Shown here: positions 46,020 to 57,889 of the stretch, piece after piece
How positions within the stretch are numbered: position 1 is the first letter of the stretch
Layout of the letters: every line of letters starts with the position of its first letter
NCBI RefSeq assembly: GCF_022605725.1
Contig: NC_065546.1
Location: forward strand, 23,184,227-23,248,226
Length of the DNA stretch: 64,000 nucleotides
Direction: 5' to 3'
Origin: Anthonomus grandis grandis
Lineage: Eukaryota > Arthropoda > Insecta > Coleoptera > Curculionidae
Notes under the pieces: model-generated
Told to the model about the DNA's origin: nothing
The model's input: only the letters and a program-made list of their open reading frames with translations
Database searches by the model: none
Position numbers and translations under genes: made by a program

Positions 46020-47560
46020 GGTCTAGCATAGAAAAGATCTTGGATCCAGTCAGTGTTCAAAGTGTCATCAATATGATAAAGAAAATAGCTGTCCTTTTTG
46101 GTCATGTTATCAAGCTATTGGTAATCTACGCAGAATCTGGTATAGCCGTTTTTCTGCTTTACAAGTACCATCGGTGAATATCATGGAGTGCTAAATTGTT
46201 TTCCGATACCTTAGTTAGCCATATGCTCAAAAATCTTGTTAGCCTTTTCTCTGTTTACTAGTATTCTAGATATCTGCCAAATGCAACAAGTATTTGGTGT
46301 ATTGATTTTGCGCTGAGCTATGTTGGTCCTCCCTTTCTATCCAGTATCAAAAACATTTTAATATCTATGGACCAAATGCCTTATCCTCTTTTTTTGGTCT
46401 GGCCTTAGACCGGTGCCTGACAATTAATTTGATCCTGTTTATTTCCACAGCCACAACTTGTCAAAGAATTGCTAAAACTGCAGAGCAGTATCCAAACTCC
46501 TGATACATCCGAGTGCTATAGCTCCACCAACAGCCTTGTTATGCATTGCATGTTCGGACATGACTATTTTACAATCTGTGGTCTTGTTCTCAACGCCGCC
46601 ATCCAAAATAGTTTCGAATCGTGGTCGTCTCTGATAATGAAACTGCTATTCCTCTCAGGATGTAAAACAACTTCCACATAGCCTATGATCAGGACTGAAA
46701 GCTTACCTCAAAGCTTTTGATATCTATTATGTCCATCTGTATATAATCTTCTATGTAACCTGCTTTGCCATATTTCCAATAATTAAACTTTTACTCCTGG
46801 CCGCTACGTACTCCATAATGGTCGACTTGACTGATTCCATCCCAAACAGCCTAATACGAGCCTGGCCATTATTCATGTTCTTCGCAGCTTCATATTGAAG
46901 AACCCGTGTGTGCGCTCAGTTCACCATCTCGGAGTCCATTCAGGAATGCTTGAACTGCCAAGCATTTATATGATTCTTTCCTGGACATCTGGATATGCCA
47001 GTCGAACCAAACATGCAATATCAGATTGAAATTCTTGTAAGGACGCGTGTGATAGATATGTTCCAGGTGTTACAGACCATAGCGTATCTCTAAATGGCTC
47101 ACCAGTCGTACACTTCTTGCTGTTCGGGAGATTTTCTTTACAGGATAAAAGCAGCTCCTCTCAGGGCTAACATGAGAGCGCTTGTCTTCTCTCTGATTGA
47201 TCCACCGTTTGCTTTTGTAGCCGCTTTAAACTAACGCTGATAAATTAATTAAGTAAAAGCAGTTTGAGCCACAAACAGATGTAGTATAGGCACAAACTTC
47301 CTTCTCGTTATCCACTGCTTGCCTAAAGGGCACCTCATTGAAAGTGTTAATGTCCATTCTTGCAATTTTATTTTGGACTTCCTGCATCCTGTCCTCTATC
47401 GATGAAATATTCCGCTTTGTTAATTCGTTTTTTAAATTAGAATTATTTTCTGAAATCCTTTCATTCAACAGGCATAATTTTCTCCTAGTGTGGCACAGTT
47501 TCGGTTCATCTTTGCAGAATTTTCCAGCAACTTAGCTTCAGAACTTTTTTTTTTTATTTG
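46020..47560 (-). pseudogene. Gypsy element remnant: Gag and start of RT
   Basis: Minus strand from about 47470: a coiled-coil-like Gag start (RNISSIEDRMQEVQNKIARM), then KTSALMLALRGAA and a YLSHASLQEFQSDIACLVRL block (about 46980-47160), as in Ty3/gypsy capsids. A damaged middle part follows. The reverse transcriptase start at 46020-46270 has MVLVKQKNGYTRFCVDYQ and KKDSYFLYHIDDTL. Multiple frameshifts. Most of pol is missing. A related Gag piece lies at 51605-51930. Confidence 0.75.
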
Positions 47561-47758
47561 GCCGATATCACTTATAAGTCAGTCGTAATAACGCATTACT
47601 TGAGTCATCGCCTTCCTCAAGTAATGCGTTACGAAGTCGCTCCTGTAAGTTTTTTTGTGTCGTATCACAGTCCCATTCGTCCAGCTTCTTTTTTAGGTTA
47701 GTGACTTTAATTCCGCCAGCTTTGACATTTGCATACACTTACATTCTGATGTAATTCA

Positions 47759-48655
47759 GGGCTGGGATTCTAAAATCAGGACTCGATCTCGATACGATCA
47801 CGACTTCGAATTCGATCGCGACCCAGTCGTGACGACAAGGGCGATTCTAAATTTGAATCGTCGGCTAAACTCGTTTTATTCGATTTGATTTAGGTTTCTT
47901 GGTATATATTTGTTATTTTCCCTAATATTTGACAGATGGAAGCGTCAATTGTCTTTTCTATTGATAAACACAAGAGTTTTTATTTATTTTTTTTCGCCTT
48001 CGTGTTTTTTATTTAAATATATTATTTCTTTAAAATAAAAAATTGTCGTTTAAAACCATCACTATCCATTGGAAAATCATAATTGAATTAATAGAAAATC
48101 ACAAAAACTTGTTGTGTTCATCCACTTTTGATATGTTTAAACGTTTTAATATGGCAACATGTGTGCAATCAATAGGACCTAGAACAGCAGGGAAATTGGA
48201 TCTCTCTATAAATGTTAAATTAATAATTTCACTAATCTCTTATATTTGAAAAATTAATGAATGTACAAAAACTGAATGTACACAAACTGACTCTATTATT
48301 AACAGAAGGTTGTGGAAAATAGGTTCGAATTAAATTTATTAGTTGTGTTTAAGAAAGCTTCTTGATATACTAATGAAAACCTGGTATCATAGATTATATG
48401 CCTGGTATGACTATTGATAAACAATAAATGAAACAAATACGTTTAAAAAAGGATGCTGTTACATTATGCACGTATTAAAAAAGGAAGACGCTATTTCGTC
48501 TGGTGTATACGATATACTCAAGCGTGTCGTCGACAAATCGTTAAAAAATAGGCAATCCGCAAGACACTCACGATTGAAAATTTTATTTAGAATCAGTCAT
48601 ATCGAGTAATCGTGTCGAGTCGTTTTTAGAATCTAGATTTTAGAATCCCAGCGCT
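47759..48655 (-). mobile_element. Harbinger derivative with both ends, copy B
   Basis: This segment is bounded by inverted ends, GGCTGGGATTCTAAAATC at 47759 and its complement finishing near 48655. Its left 500 bases are an inverted copy of 44290-44865, including the transposase fragment on the minus strand opposite 48043-48249. The rest is non-coding. No 3-bp target duplication was found, so the boundaries are approximate by a few bases. Confidence 0.65.
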
Positions 48656-49494
48656 GTCTACTATTATTAATTTTTCACCAATGTTTAGTTGACTGACGTA
48701 CAATTGAGACTTGACACTAATTCAGTGTTGTTACCGTTCGTGTAGGTGTAAATTAAAAATACTCAATGGACAAGAATAGTTGATTGATTGTACACATACA
48801 CAATAAAATGGTTATTTGCACGGTCTTTGTTTCCTATTATTTATTTCGATTTAAAAGTCCGCCTTGAGCTTTCCCCCAAGCAGTGAGGGGTTCTTATATA
48901 TTAGCTAGAGTTAGATTATTGTTCTGGAAAATTCACTAACCCTCCATGCGTCTCCCAGATGTCGCACGGTGATAATCGGCCACCCGCTCATAATTTGATT
49001 AATTGAAAAGATCAACAAGTCAATCCGTTTTCCAATTAAAATATTTTTAATTGGACGAATTCAGCGATTGCATTATGATGGATTCAGGTGTGCCCGAATT
49101 CGTTACTTCCGTAACGAACCGGGGCACTTAAATTAAATTCTAAGCTTTTTTGCTGTAAGAATCCTTTCAGATTAATCTTACACTGCTGTTATTTGCTTTG
49201 TAAGAATATCTTCTAAGAAATACTTATTTTTAAAAGAATGTGGCACTTTACAAAGAAGTTCTTCTTTACCAACTGCTAGTAGTATTTTGATTTATTGATT
49301 ATCCCCAATATTTATTAAAAATAGAAAAACGCGAAATCCTAAAATGTTAAGGTATATATTATGTATGCATTTTTGTAAAAATAAGTATTAAATGCGTTGC
49401 TCTAGATAATGTTACTGATTTGACCACTTTATGTTGAAGAAGATGATAAGAAAAAATCTACATTAAGTATCAATTTATAAACTTCTTACCCTTT
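48656..49494. other. FRMD8 intron with small palindrome
   Basis: No coding element recognised. A short palindrome, CGTTACTTCCGTAACG, lies near 49101. The stretch 48690-48950 has an LTR-like look but lacks a partner copy. Confidence 0.4.
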
Positions 49495-49790
49495 ATATCC
49501 CAGTTTCCAGGTAAATGGATAGGGCGAAGGGAGCCTATAGAATGACCTGCTAATCTCCTGATATAACGCCGTTAGACTTTTTTCTATGGGGTCATTTGAA
49601 ATCTATTGTGTTTACTCCCCAACCTGAAAGTTTGGATGAACTTCGTCAACGCATCTTGGACAGCTGCCATGATATCCCACAACATGTTTTTAAAAATGTC
49701 AGGAATTTGAACATCGCCTATATCATTGTTTAGCCAAAAACGGGCAAAATGTTGAACACTTATTGAAATAAAAACTGATATTTTCATGTT
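49495..49790 (+). pseudogene. mariner transposase C-terminal fragment
   Basis: The plus strand carries KWIGRREPIE, then, after a frame break, TPLDFFLWGHLKSIVFTPQP with the third catalytic Asp, then ESLDELRQRILDSCHDIPQH. This is the C-terminus of a rosa-like mariner transposase. The first two Asp are absent. Confidence 0.75.
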
Positions 49791-50099
49791 TTTGTTTTCT
49801 ATCTGAACAAATTAAGATAAACAAAGATTTTTCTAATTTTCTCGAAAACAAATCGACCGATTTAAAAAAATCAAACGTCAAAATAAAAGACTTCGAAAGA
49901 CCTTTTAAACAAGCTATTACTCGATATCCCTTGCCGTTTAAAATTTTTAATGGGATGACCCTGGGCGGTAGAGGGTGAAAGGGGGTGAAGTAATTTTAGG
50001 TTAGAAAGTTGTCCCCCTTGACAAACCTTTTGACGTATTTCGGCGTTTTTTTTTTAAACAATTGTTTTCGATAAATCCGTGGTGGGAAGTTTTCAAATG

Positions 50100-50682
50100 A
50101 ACCTGTATACATATACGTAACCCTGTATACATATAGTGTCTAAGGAATAGTATGAATAGGAATAGTAGAATGTGTATAAGGAAAGAAAACTCTTACAGAA
50201 ATGTCTCCCTACGACTAAGGACCTTCCACCAAGTTCAAACCCTATTTAAATGGAAGAGACGATGCAAATCATTTCTATTTAGAAGTTGACGTATAGTAAC
50301 AATTTTTTTTAGATAGGAAGTTATTATATTGATTTTTCCATATTGTATTGCAATGTGTTAAGGAATTTACAAACTTAGCGTTTCCGTTGAGACGCCACAT
50401 CAGCAACACCGGTCTAGATAAGCCACCGCTTGGGAGACAGACTTTAGTATAAGTAGGTTTCAGTTTTGAATATTAACAAAGTCTTATAATTTTATTTATT
50501 GATTTTAAGGTCATTATATCAGTTTGAAAATCCATTTATATTTAAATACTATTAAATAAATAATATAGTTCAAGTTAACGTAGTTATTCATGTTTGTATA
50601 TGGTTCTTCTTATAAAAATGGTTTGGAAGCTTGATTAAAAATATCAAAAAAACTATTAAAACCAATTTTCTGTTATTTTTAG
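50100..50682. other. FRMD8 intron before exon 6
   Basis: Near 50107-50140 the segment CCTGTATACATATA occurs twice in tandem, like worn transposon tips. Otherwise nothing recognised up to the acceptor TTATTTTTAG. Confidence 0.4.
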
Positions 50683-50953
50683 CAAGTCGTTTTGGGTCTG
50701 CGTTTTGAAGAATTCAGATGGGATTGTAGCAAGCCGACAAGAGATAATAATCCAGATTATCTTCCATGTCTCTTTATTCAATTTATGATCGTCGAAAATG
50801 GAGCTAGAGTATCCAAGATGTTGCAAGTGTTTTCAAGGCAAGCAAGTTTGATGGACACATTAATTACTACTTATGTATCACAGTTAAGCCAAAATATGTC
50901 AAATGATGAAATAGATAATAAGGCTTATGATACCCAACGGAATGCTGATAATG
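50683..50953 (+). CDS. FRMD8: FRMD8/Bili exon, end of FERM F3 and linker
   Basis: Acceptor TTATTTTTAG; donor AATG|GTAAGC at 50953/50954. It encodes QVVLGLRFEEFRWDC, nearly the LLGLRFQELSWD strand of FRMD8, then LPCLFIQFMIVENGARVSKM and LQVFSRQASLMDTLITTYVS, matching the final F3 helix (KIYSKQAELMSSLIEY). A stop would follow at 50968 if the donor were not used, but the phase-1 splice to 52107 restores a conserved C-terminus, so the spliced form is preferred. Confidence 0.9.
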
Positions 50954-51604
50954 GTAAGCAGACTCTGTAAGCAGTTACTTAAGTAACATCACTACATATT
51001 CCTATCCAAGCTGTAAATTGACAACCTATTGGCTTAAAGATTTTAAAAAAGTCACAGTACGATTTATTTTTGCACTGGTTTAAAGGATTGTATTTGAGTT
51101 ATTACAAAGCCAAAAAGTAACTTAAATTAAAGAAGTAGTGAAATAATTTTCACCACATGCTTTGCAACTGAAATTTTACTCAAATAACATTTAGTTACAT
51201 GCAAATAAAACTGAACAGAAAAGATTACGTACGTATTATATCAAAAAACTATAAAGTCAAATAATCAAAACAGTAACATGTAAGAAGTCTTATATAGTGT
51301 TTGAAAATCAACTGGATGATAGGTAATTTTATTCTTTTATGTAGAAAATGTATCCTTTACGTTGGTGGAATGTTTGATCATCATTTAATTTAGGCATATT
51401 TGTCTCTCAACTACCTGTACTCACTCTGGATAGTACCATCGACTGAGAAATTTTAAATGAACAAAATGTTTTTTTTTTCTCTCTTATATTTAATTTATAA
51501 TTATATTAACTTAATTACCCAATTTAGAAACTAGAAGTATAGTGTATTTTTACATACGGCCAATTTTTAATTTAATTTAATTAGTGTATATTCGTGGTAC
51601 TTCT
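50954..51604. other. FRMD8 last intron, first part
   Basis: AT-rich, with no recognised element. Confidence 0.5.
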
Positions 51605-51930
51605 ATAATTCTTTCCTGAACATCTAGATATGCCAGTCGAACCAAGTGAGGAATACCAGCTTTAAATTCCTGCAAGGACTCCTCTCACTTTTGACATCGA
51701 TTTTTCTACTGCGTGTGGTAGACATGTTATGGGTGTGACTGATCATAACGCAACTCCGAATGCGTGGTGACTGTACAGTTTTTGTCGGAATTTATTCTTT
51801 GCAGTAGTAAACGTAAAGGCAGTAATACCATCAAATTGACACGGTTTGAGGCGCATCAAATCAACATATTTCGTATTGGCACAAACTTCGTTCTTGTTGT
51901 CCACTGCTGAAGCAGATAAGATTTATACTT
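51605..51930 (-). pseudogene. Gypsy Gag fragment, second copy
   Basis: Closely related to 46970-47330: both contain ATATGCCAGTCGAACCAA and the surrounding Gag sequence in the same orientation. It lies in the last FRMD8 intron. No other parts of the element are present. Confidence 0.65.
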
Positions 51931-52106
51931 ATGATAGCTTCAATATGAATCTTGAAGGGATTCACCTTCTTTTGTGAGGTACTGGTTGAAATTACATCCA
52001 GAATATCTAAATACACTTCATCTATAGACCCATATGGGATTACTATAATATAACTAAATACAATTAGACCATCCCAAATTAATACTATATGTTTGATTAT
52101 TTTTAG

Positions 52107-52252
52107 ATAATCATAACTTAGTAGTCGGAAACAGTGGATATGCTTCAAAATACTCAAAGCTAAGCAATAAATTAAGCAAGCTTACTTTGGCGACATTTGA
52201 TGACGAGGGACGATGTATAGGAAAATCTGGTTCCTGGTCTTTCAGCTACTAG
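52107..52252 (+). CDS. FRMD8: FRMD8/Bili terminal exon with stop codon
   Basis: Acceptor TATTTTTAG before 52107. With the single base carried over it reads DNHNLVVGNSGYASKYSKL, then LSKLTLATFDDEGRCIGKSG and a stop, TAG, at 52250-52252. The LATFDDEG stretch parallels the LSTIDYVEDGKG stretch in the C-terminal tail of FRMD8, although the insect tail ends sooner. Phase agreement with exon 6 is the main support. A reverse-strand frame at 51861-52157 is a shadow. Confidence 0.8.
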
Positions 52253-52440
52253 AGCTAAATTTACACTTTTTAACATGTTGTGTGTAATAGATAGTTACTA
52301 ATTTTATTTATTATAAACCGTTTCAGTAAAATGAAAAAAAATGCATATACCCATATTTTATCCGAATATACTTCATTATAAACACGTGTACCTTAATTTC
52401 TTAATGAAAGGAAATCGTGAAAAATAGATGTAGAATGTAA

Positions 52441-52450
52441 AATAAATAAA
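52441..52450 (+). terminator. FRMD8: Overlapping poly(A) signals of FRMD8
   Basis: Two overlapping AATAAA hexamers (52441-52446, 52445-52450) lie 190 bases after the stop, with a T-rich tract from 52460. They are a reasonable 3' end for the gene, giving a short 3' UTR. Confidence 0.6.
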
Positions 52451-52460
52451 TAAAGATAAA

Positions 52461-53162
52461 CTTTTTTGTATTTTCTTTTTTCATTTGTATGCGATAAGTT
52501 TTGGTTTTCATAATCCCATAAGTTAATATTCTCGAACTCTAAGGACTGGAGCGTGATATAGAACTTAAAAATTGGAAATATATATATTTTATCACTCTTC
52601 AGAAAACCTAAAGGATGGTAGTTTCAAGAAAATGTTTTATTTCACTTTTCATTGTAGTTTAAATAACAGTGTCGTTTATACAGTGTCCTTTCAAGTCGGT
52701 ACTTAACAATCGACCAACCGCTTGACTGGCAGACCTAACAACTTATTTAAACCAGAGCCATAATATATGAACACTTCAAACCATTAAATGTGAACCCATC
52801 ATTTACATATCGTTTAGCAAAAAATGATTTTCAAACTTTAGTGTGACCTTATTATTTCTTTAAAGCAGAATCCTAATGGACGTCTTCGCGGTTAGAAAAA
52901 ATTCTCATCGGATTCGACGGACGTTCCGATTTTCTTTGGTTCGTTTAGAAAGCTGAACTTAAATCTAATTTTAAATATAAAAAAATTTTCGCAAGAACCA
53001 TTTAAAACAAAATTAACACAACAATTTATGCTGTATAGGGACGAGGATTTTTGTGTTTTGATGTTATTTACTTAAGAACACAATTTTTAAGACATGTCAT
53101 ATTAGTAGTCGGGAATTTCACGAAAACGATAAAATAATAATTAAGAATTTAACGAAGCAAAA
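52461..53162. other. Intergenic, nothing recognised
   Basis: AT-rich spacer after FRMD8. It includes the AAGCAAAA target copy at 53155-53162 just before the hAT element. Confidence 0.5.
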
Positions 53163-56084
53163 CAGGGGCGTACCCAGGTAGGGGCAGGGCCTAGAAGATA
53201 AGATAAAAGTCAATTTTCCTGGCAAATGGAAATTAAAAACGTGTTACCTACTCTGCGCAAAATGAAGTGTTAGAAACAAAATATCTTTTCAGTCAGATAT
53301 TTTGATTTAATATTGTTTTATCTATAATTAAATATTCTACAATATTCGATATAGTATACTGTACGACTCAATATAATTTAAATCTCCCCCGAAACCATCC
53401 CACCTCGTAGTTTCCGCTCACGACGAGACAATCAGAGCCATCTAGGATTAAAGCCGAATATAATTTGAAGAAAACAACATCTAGCGCTATTTAGTTGCGG
53501 ACGGCAGTATTTTTTCCAGTAAAGAGAATAAGAGAAATCTAAAACAGCATCAATTTATACGGTCAATAGTCTTCTATTTAATAGCAATACCACGAAGAAC
53601 GTTCTACTGAAAAGGACAGGCAGTGATAGCAAGTATGAGACAAGGACCGAAATAGAGTATTTTCTACGTATTTCGGGAGCAGGAATATTGGAATATATAC
53701 GTGGGATCGTGAGGCCGAGCAAGGCAACAGAAAACATAACCTTCAAAGGTTATGTTTTGTGCAAGGCAAATCAGTTCGACGAGATGACGAGACAACGAAT
53801 TCAATTCAGTTCGGAGTTTAATACGAGTGAATGTTTCAGGCGCCATAGTGTCTTATAGTTTAGTTGTGGCGAGATTTAATTTACGTTTACTGCGAACAAT
53901 TGGAGACTGGAAATATTACTCTATCGAATGGATATCAAGAAATTTGTTGAATAAGGTAAGCCAAAACAAAAAAAAATCTAATATGATTATTTGATTTCTT
54001 TGTTCAAACCACAAAGTTAACGAATTTTGAATATCGCAATTTTACCTGTATTGATAGGAAGTCCGAAGTAAGGGATATTTGAATGTGATGTTATTATAGG
54101 TATCTTAATCTTTATTTGCCATATTTTTGTCCTATGCTTAAACACAGTAAAAATTATTTTGTGTATGCATTTTGTAGGGACAACACTCGAAAAAAAAGGT
54201 CGGGAAAGTAGCAGTGGAAGCGGAAGCGATGAAAATGACAACCATGATAAAATTACTCATGTAAAGCCAAGATAATTGCCTGCTTACATCGGACAAGCGT
54301 CCAGCAAAACCTGTAGATATATCTCTTGCAGACTATTCTTCTCCATCGATGTCCCAACAAACTTATGACATCAATTGATCCTGAAATTATAGTGGACGAT
54401 GGCTATCATGAAAATGGTCTGGGTTGTTATATTGTGTTGGCTATCCAGCTATCGATGGAAAAGAAGAGGAAGTTGTCACAAAATCCTTGGATCCCGCCCA
54501 GAAATTACGATTTCAAAAGTCATGCAAGCCATTTGAAAAGAAAATTTAATTATGCTTGGTTGGATCAATATGCACCAAGGCTAGTATACTCCAAGCAAAT
54601 AAAAGGTAATCTTTGTAAGCATTGCTTTGTTCCCTTTGCCCATCAGCACTGAGAGAGGAATTTTGGGATCATGTATGGCCAGGCCATCTATAAAGTTCAA
54701 AAATATGCATGAAGACTGCCGAAAACATGCAACAACCTTCACCTAACAGCGACAAATGCTGCAAACAATTTTCTTGAAAATGTTTTTGTAGACATCCAAC
54801 TGCAAAGTGGACACTAAAAAGCAATCGATGAAAACAGACAAATATTGTCATAAATTAATACTTGTATAGTATTTTGCGGTACACATGATATGCGTCTTAG
54901 GGAAACAGAAACAGATGAGGGTGTTTTATTGGATTTATTGAAGTTGAGAATCAATTCAGGGGACGGCAAATTAAAAAGTCACCTGGAAATGTGCCGTCGC
55001 AATGCAGTTTACATATCGCCAAAAATACAATATGAATTGATAAACAACATTTTCCCAGAGCTTGTGAAATCTCTGGAAACGTTATCCGTAGAGGCAAATT
55101 ATGCCACCAGAAAATCTGCATATCAGTTGCATTCAGCCGTTACAAAACCAGTGTTTATTATTGCTCGGCAAACAATAGCCGAATATTCAGCAGTTTTAGA
55201 ACCAGTAATTAGCGCACGGCAAGATAAATCGATCAACATGATCTCGGTGGGGGAACACATCAAAAATATCAAGGACATTCTTAGGAATGACCGCGAGTTT
55301 CCTGATAGAATAAGTAATAAAATGATTCAAAAAGCGCGAGCTGTTACAATGGATTTGAACATAGAAATTTCAAACACATAGAAGTAATTCGCCATCAGAC
55401 AATGATAACGAATATTGGCGGCGTTTCCTGATAATACCATACATTGATTCACTAATTTCATCATTGAATATTCGATTCTCCTAAGAAAATACTCCGGCGT
55501 TTGCTTTAAGTAAGCTAGATCCCTTGTATATGGCCAAGACCAAAACCAGCATTACAGACTTACACAAGAACGCATTCCATTCCAAGCATCATTCCAAGCA
55601 TTCAAGCATCATTTCAAGAATTTTATAACCTGCATATCACCGGAGAAATAAACCTTTGGCATAATTTATGGGTGAAGAAGGCTTTATCAGATGATCAATT
55701 AACAAACATAGAAGTAGTTGATCTGTTTAACGAAGCCAAAATTTTTTACCTTGCTGTCAGAAAGGCATTGATTATTTGAAGCTTTATCCCATGCACTACG
55801 GCGACCGGTCCTTCAGTACGCTGCAAAGAAATAAAACGTAGCTTAGAAACACCATGGGTGAAGAAAGGCTAATATACATTTTAGGTTAATATACATATAT
55901 ATTAAAGGTTAATATACATATATATTATGATTATTATATATATAATATTTTGTTTTGTGTCAATCAAACTAATTAATAAAAGTCAATTTTCATGATTTTT
56001 TGTTTTAATATACCCGACCGACCATCTTCTCGAAACAAGTATGAGCTGCCCCCCCCCCCAGCTGAAATCCTGGGTATGCCCTTA
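53163..56084 (+). mobile_element. Complete hAT element with 8-bp target duplication
   Basis: The left end CAGGGGCGTACCCAGG (53163) and right end (complement of TAAGGGCATACCCAGG, to 56084) pair at 13 of 16 positions. The 8-bp sequence AAGCAAAA occurs directly outside both ends (53155-53162 and 56085-56092), as hAT integration requires. The element holds one transposase gene (54180-55790) broken by stops and frameshifts. A run of 11 C lies near the right end. The CAGGGGCGTA tip is common among animal hAT elements. A truncated relative lies at 3196-4130 in the opposite orientation. Confidence 0.92.
54180..55790 (+). pseudogene. hAT transposase (TTF zinc finger, DUF4371)
   Basis: Plus strand. 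An acidic Ser-rich start (GRESSSGSGSDENDN) leads to a frame of 108 codons (54326-54652) with HLKRKFNYAWLDQYAPRLVY and LCKHCFVPF, a TTF/BED-like zinc finger. After frame breaks, 163 codons (54890-55381) cover the DUF4371 region, with LKSHLEMCRRNAVYISPKIQ and IISARQ-type blocks and the HIKNIKDILRNDREFPDRIS stretch shared with the copy at 3.6-4.1 kb. The hATC dimerisation segment remains near 55640-55780 (INLWHNLWVKKAL). A tandem stutter of CATTCCAAGCAT near 55575-55610 damages the frame. Confidence 0.85.
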
Positions 56085-56149
56085 AAGCAAAACAATTATC
56101 GTGCTTCCATTGTAAATAGAATTTAATATAATTAAATAATTTAATTTTA

Positions 56150-56640
56150 ATATAAATAAACAGGTTTTTACACCTCCAAAATGTGAACCTGTAAAATATT
56201 TGAGTAAGTGTCCGTACATCAAAGGACTTTCTGAAAGTGTAAGAAATACTATGATGAAAAAAAGCATGGAATATTAAACAGCCTCTATTTTCACTAAATC
56301 AAAAGAACCTCTTCCTAAAGAACTATCTTCTAATTGAATTTACAAGGTTCCCTGTTGTAACTGTGAAAGAGTTATATTGGACAAACTAGACAATACATCA
56401 AAAGCAGAATGAGTCAGCACAAGTACGATTGCAATAGCATCAATTAAAATAAAAAGGAGCATACAGCTTTGGCACACTCATAATTTTTCATTGGGTCAAA
56501 ATTTCGATTTTTCAAAAGTTATTATCTTGGATAGGGAAGTAAATTTTTTCAAGCGAAATGTCTCTGAAATATTATTTATTTATATTAACGACACACTAAA
56601 TTGTAGACAGACACCCAAAACCTTAGGGCCCTGATTACAT
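56150..56640 (+). pseudogene. Penelope-like element, GIY-YIG region
   Basis: The plus strand shows the end of a Penelope-like reverse transcriptase (PYIKGLSESVRNTMMKK) and the start of the GIY-YIG endonuclease (IYKVPCCNCER), then in shifting frames a YIGQT-like remnant, HNFSLGQNFDFSKVIILDRE and FFKRNVSEILFI. These match the order of the PLE C-terminus. The reverse transcriptase core is absent. Confidence 0.7.
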
Positions 56641-56789
56641 TAGCTATTTAACATCTATAAAAATAATATTAGGCCATCAATATAAACATTTACAAGACAA
56701 CAACAACAAAAACTATTGTCTTAAAGAATCTCGATAACAAGATTTCAGCAGCTGATGATGATGGATTTCAATAGGCAGTCGCCGATTGT

Positions 56790-57480
56790 TGTATTTACGA
56801 GCTATTTTGTATTGTCCTTTAAATTGTGGTGTTTAAAAAAAACAACACTGCTGCTGCATTGAATTAACTTTTTTAATGTTCTGTAAATAATTACATCAAG
56901 AGGCTGTAGAATATGGCTCGAGTGCGGCGGTAAGGTAACTTAATAAATTTATCAGGTCGATTTGTATGTGACTGGCCTGGTGATCGAAAACTAATAATGG
57001 ACCTATATTTTGATGGCGTGGAATATTATGGGTGAGTATAATAATTTTATTTATAAATACTTTTTTTGGTTTATGAAAAGTTATCGGCCTCGTTTCGCCA
57101 ATAATATATTATCTCGTCTAATCAACTTTTCTTCCATCATAGTTCTTAAATGTTTGTAGAACTGATTGAAAAATTAGTTTTATTAAAACTAGTTGACTTG
57201 CTTAAACTAGTGGCCTCTGGTTTCCTCGATGATATACCGAGGTTTTGGGTATAAAATCCTCGTAGTAGACTCTTGTTGGGGTCTTAATTTTATCCCAGGC
57301 TCTTGGGTACTCAATTTTATTACAATTTGCAAAGGTATGCGCCAATATAAGAACTGCCCCCCTTTTCAATCCATAGTGCAAGTTTAATGCATGCTTGTTG
57401 TCATTTGACAATATATATTTTTGCGTCTTACTGAATACTCCTTTGTTTAAATGTTTTCTTACATGATCACTTTTTTTTTG
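56790..57480 (-). pseudogene. Second pogo/Tigger transposase remnant
   Basis: Minus strand. The N-terminal DNA-binding part (57202-57411) reads LNLHYGLKRGAVLILAHTFA, then NKIEYPRAWD and YYEDFIPK, as in the CENPB-like HTH of pogo elements. In other frames, near 56960-57010, lies IGPLLVFDHQASHIQIDLIN, the segment with the second catalytic Asp. Much of the catalytic domain is deleted. It is distinct from the copy at 42900-44287. Confidence 0.65.
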
Positions 57481-57889
57481 TAAATATCATATTTCGACAA
57501 TCTTAGCAAGGTGCTTTTCGCGATTCTTTTTTCTCACATACGTGAATGTGAAGAAATGTGACATATTTAATGAACTGAAATTACAGAAAACTCCCTTAAC
57601 AAAATTATTGTTATATTTTGAGGTTTTGGGATACGTAGTGAGATATGGCATGTGTTCCAAAGCTCCGTACATTAGATAGATCAAACCTCCCGACAAAACA
57701 AGCATTCAAAAAAAGTGTTTAAAAATATATGTGTAAGTGTGAAATTTTTTTGAGTTTCTACCCTTATTTATTTAACGGTATTAAGAGAAACGTATGAAAC
57801 TAAAGACATGTAATTATAAAGTTACTCGTATCTCGATACATGTTGGCCACAGATTGAACGCTAGAGCAGATTATTATACGACTTAAATC

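Noticed and set aside
50968..50970. TAA as the natural end of FRMD8
   Set aside because: A good donor lies 15 bases before it, and splicing in matching phase to 52107 adds a tail resembling the FRMD8 C-terminus.
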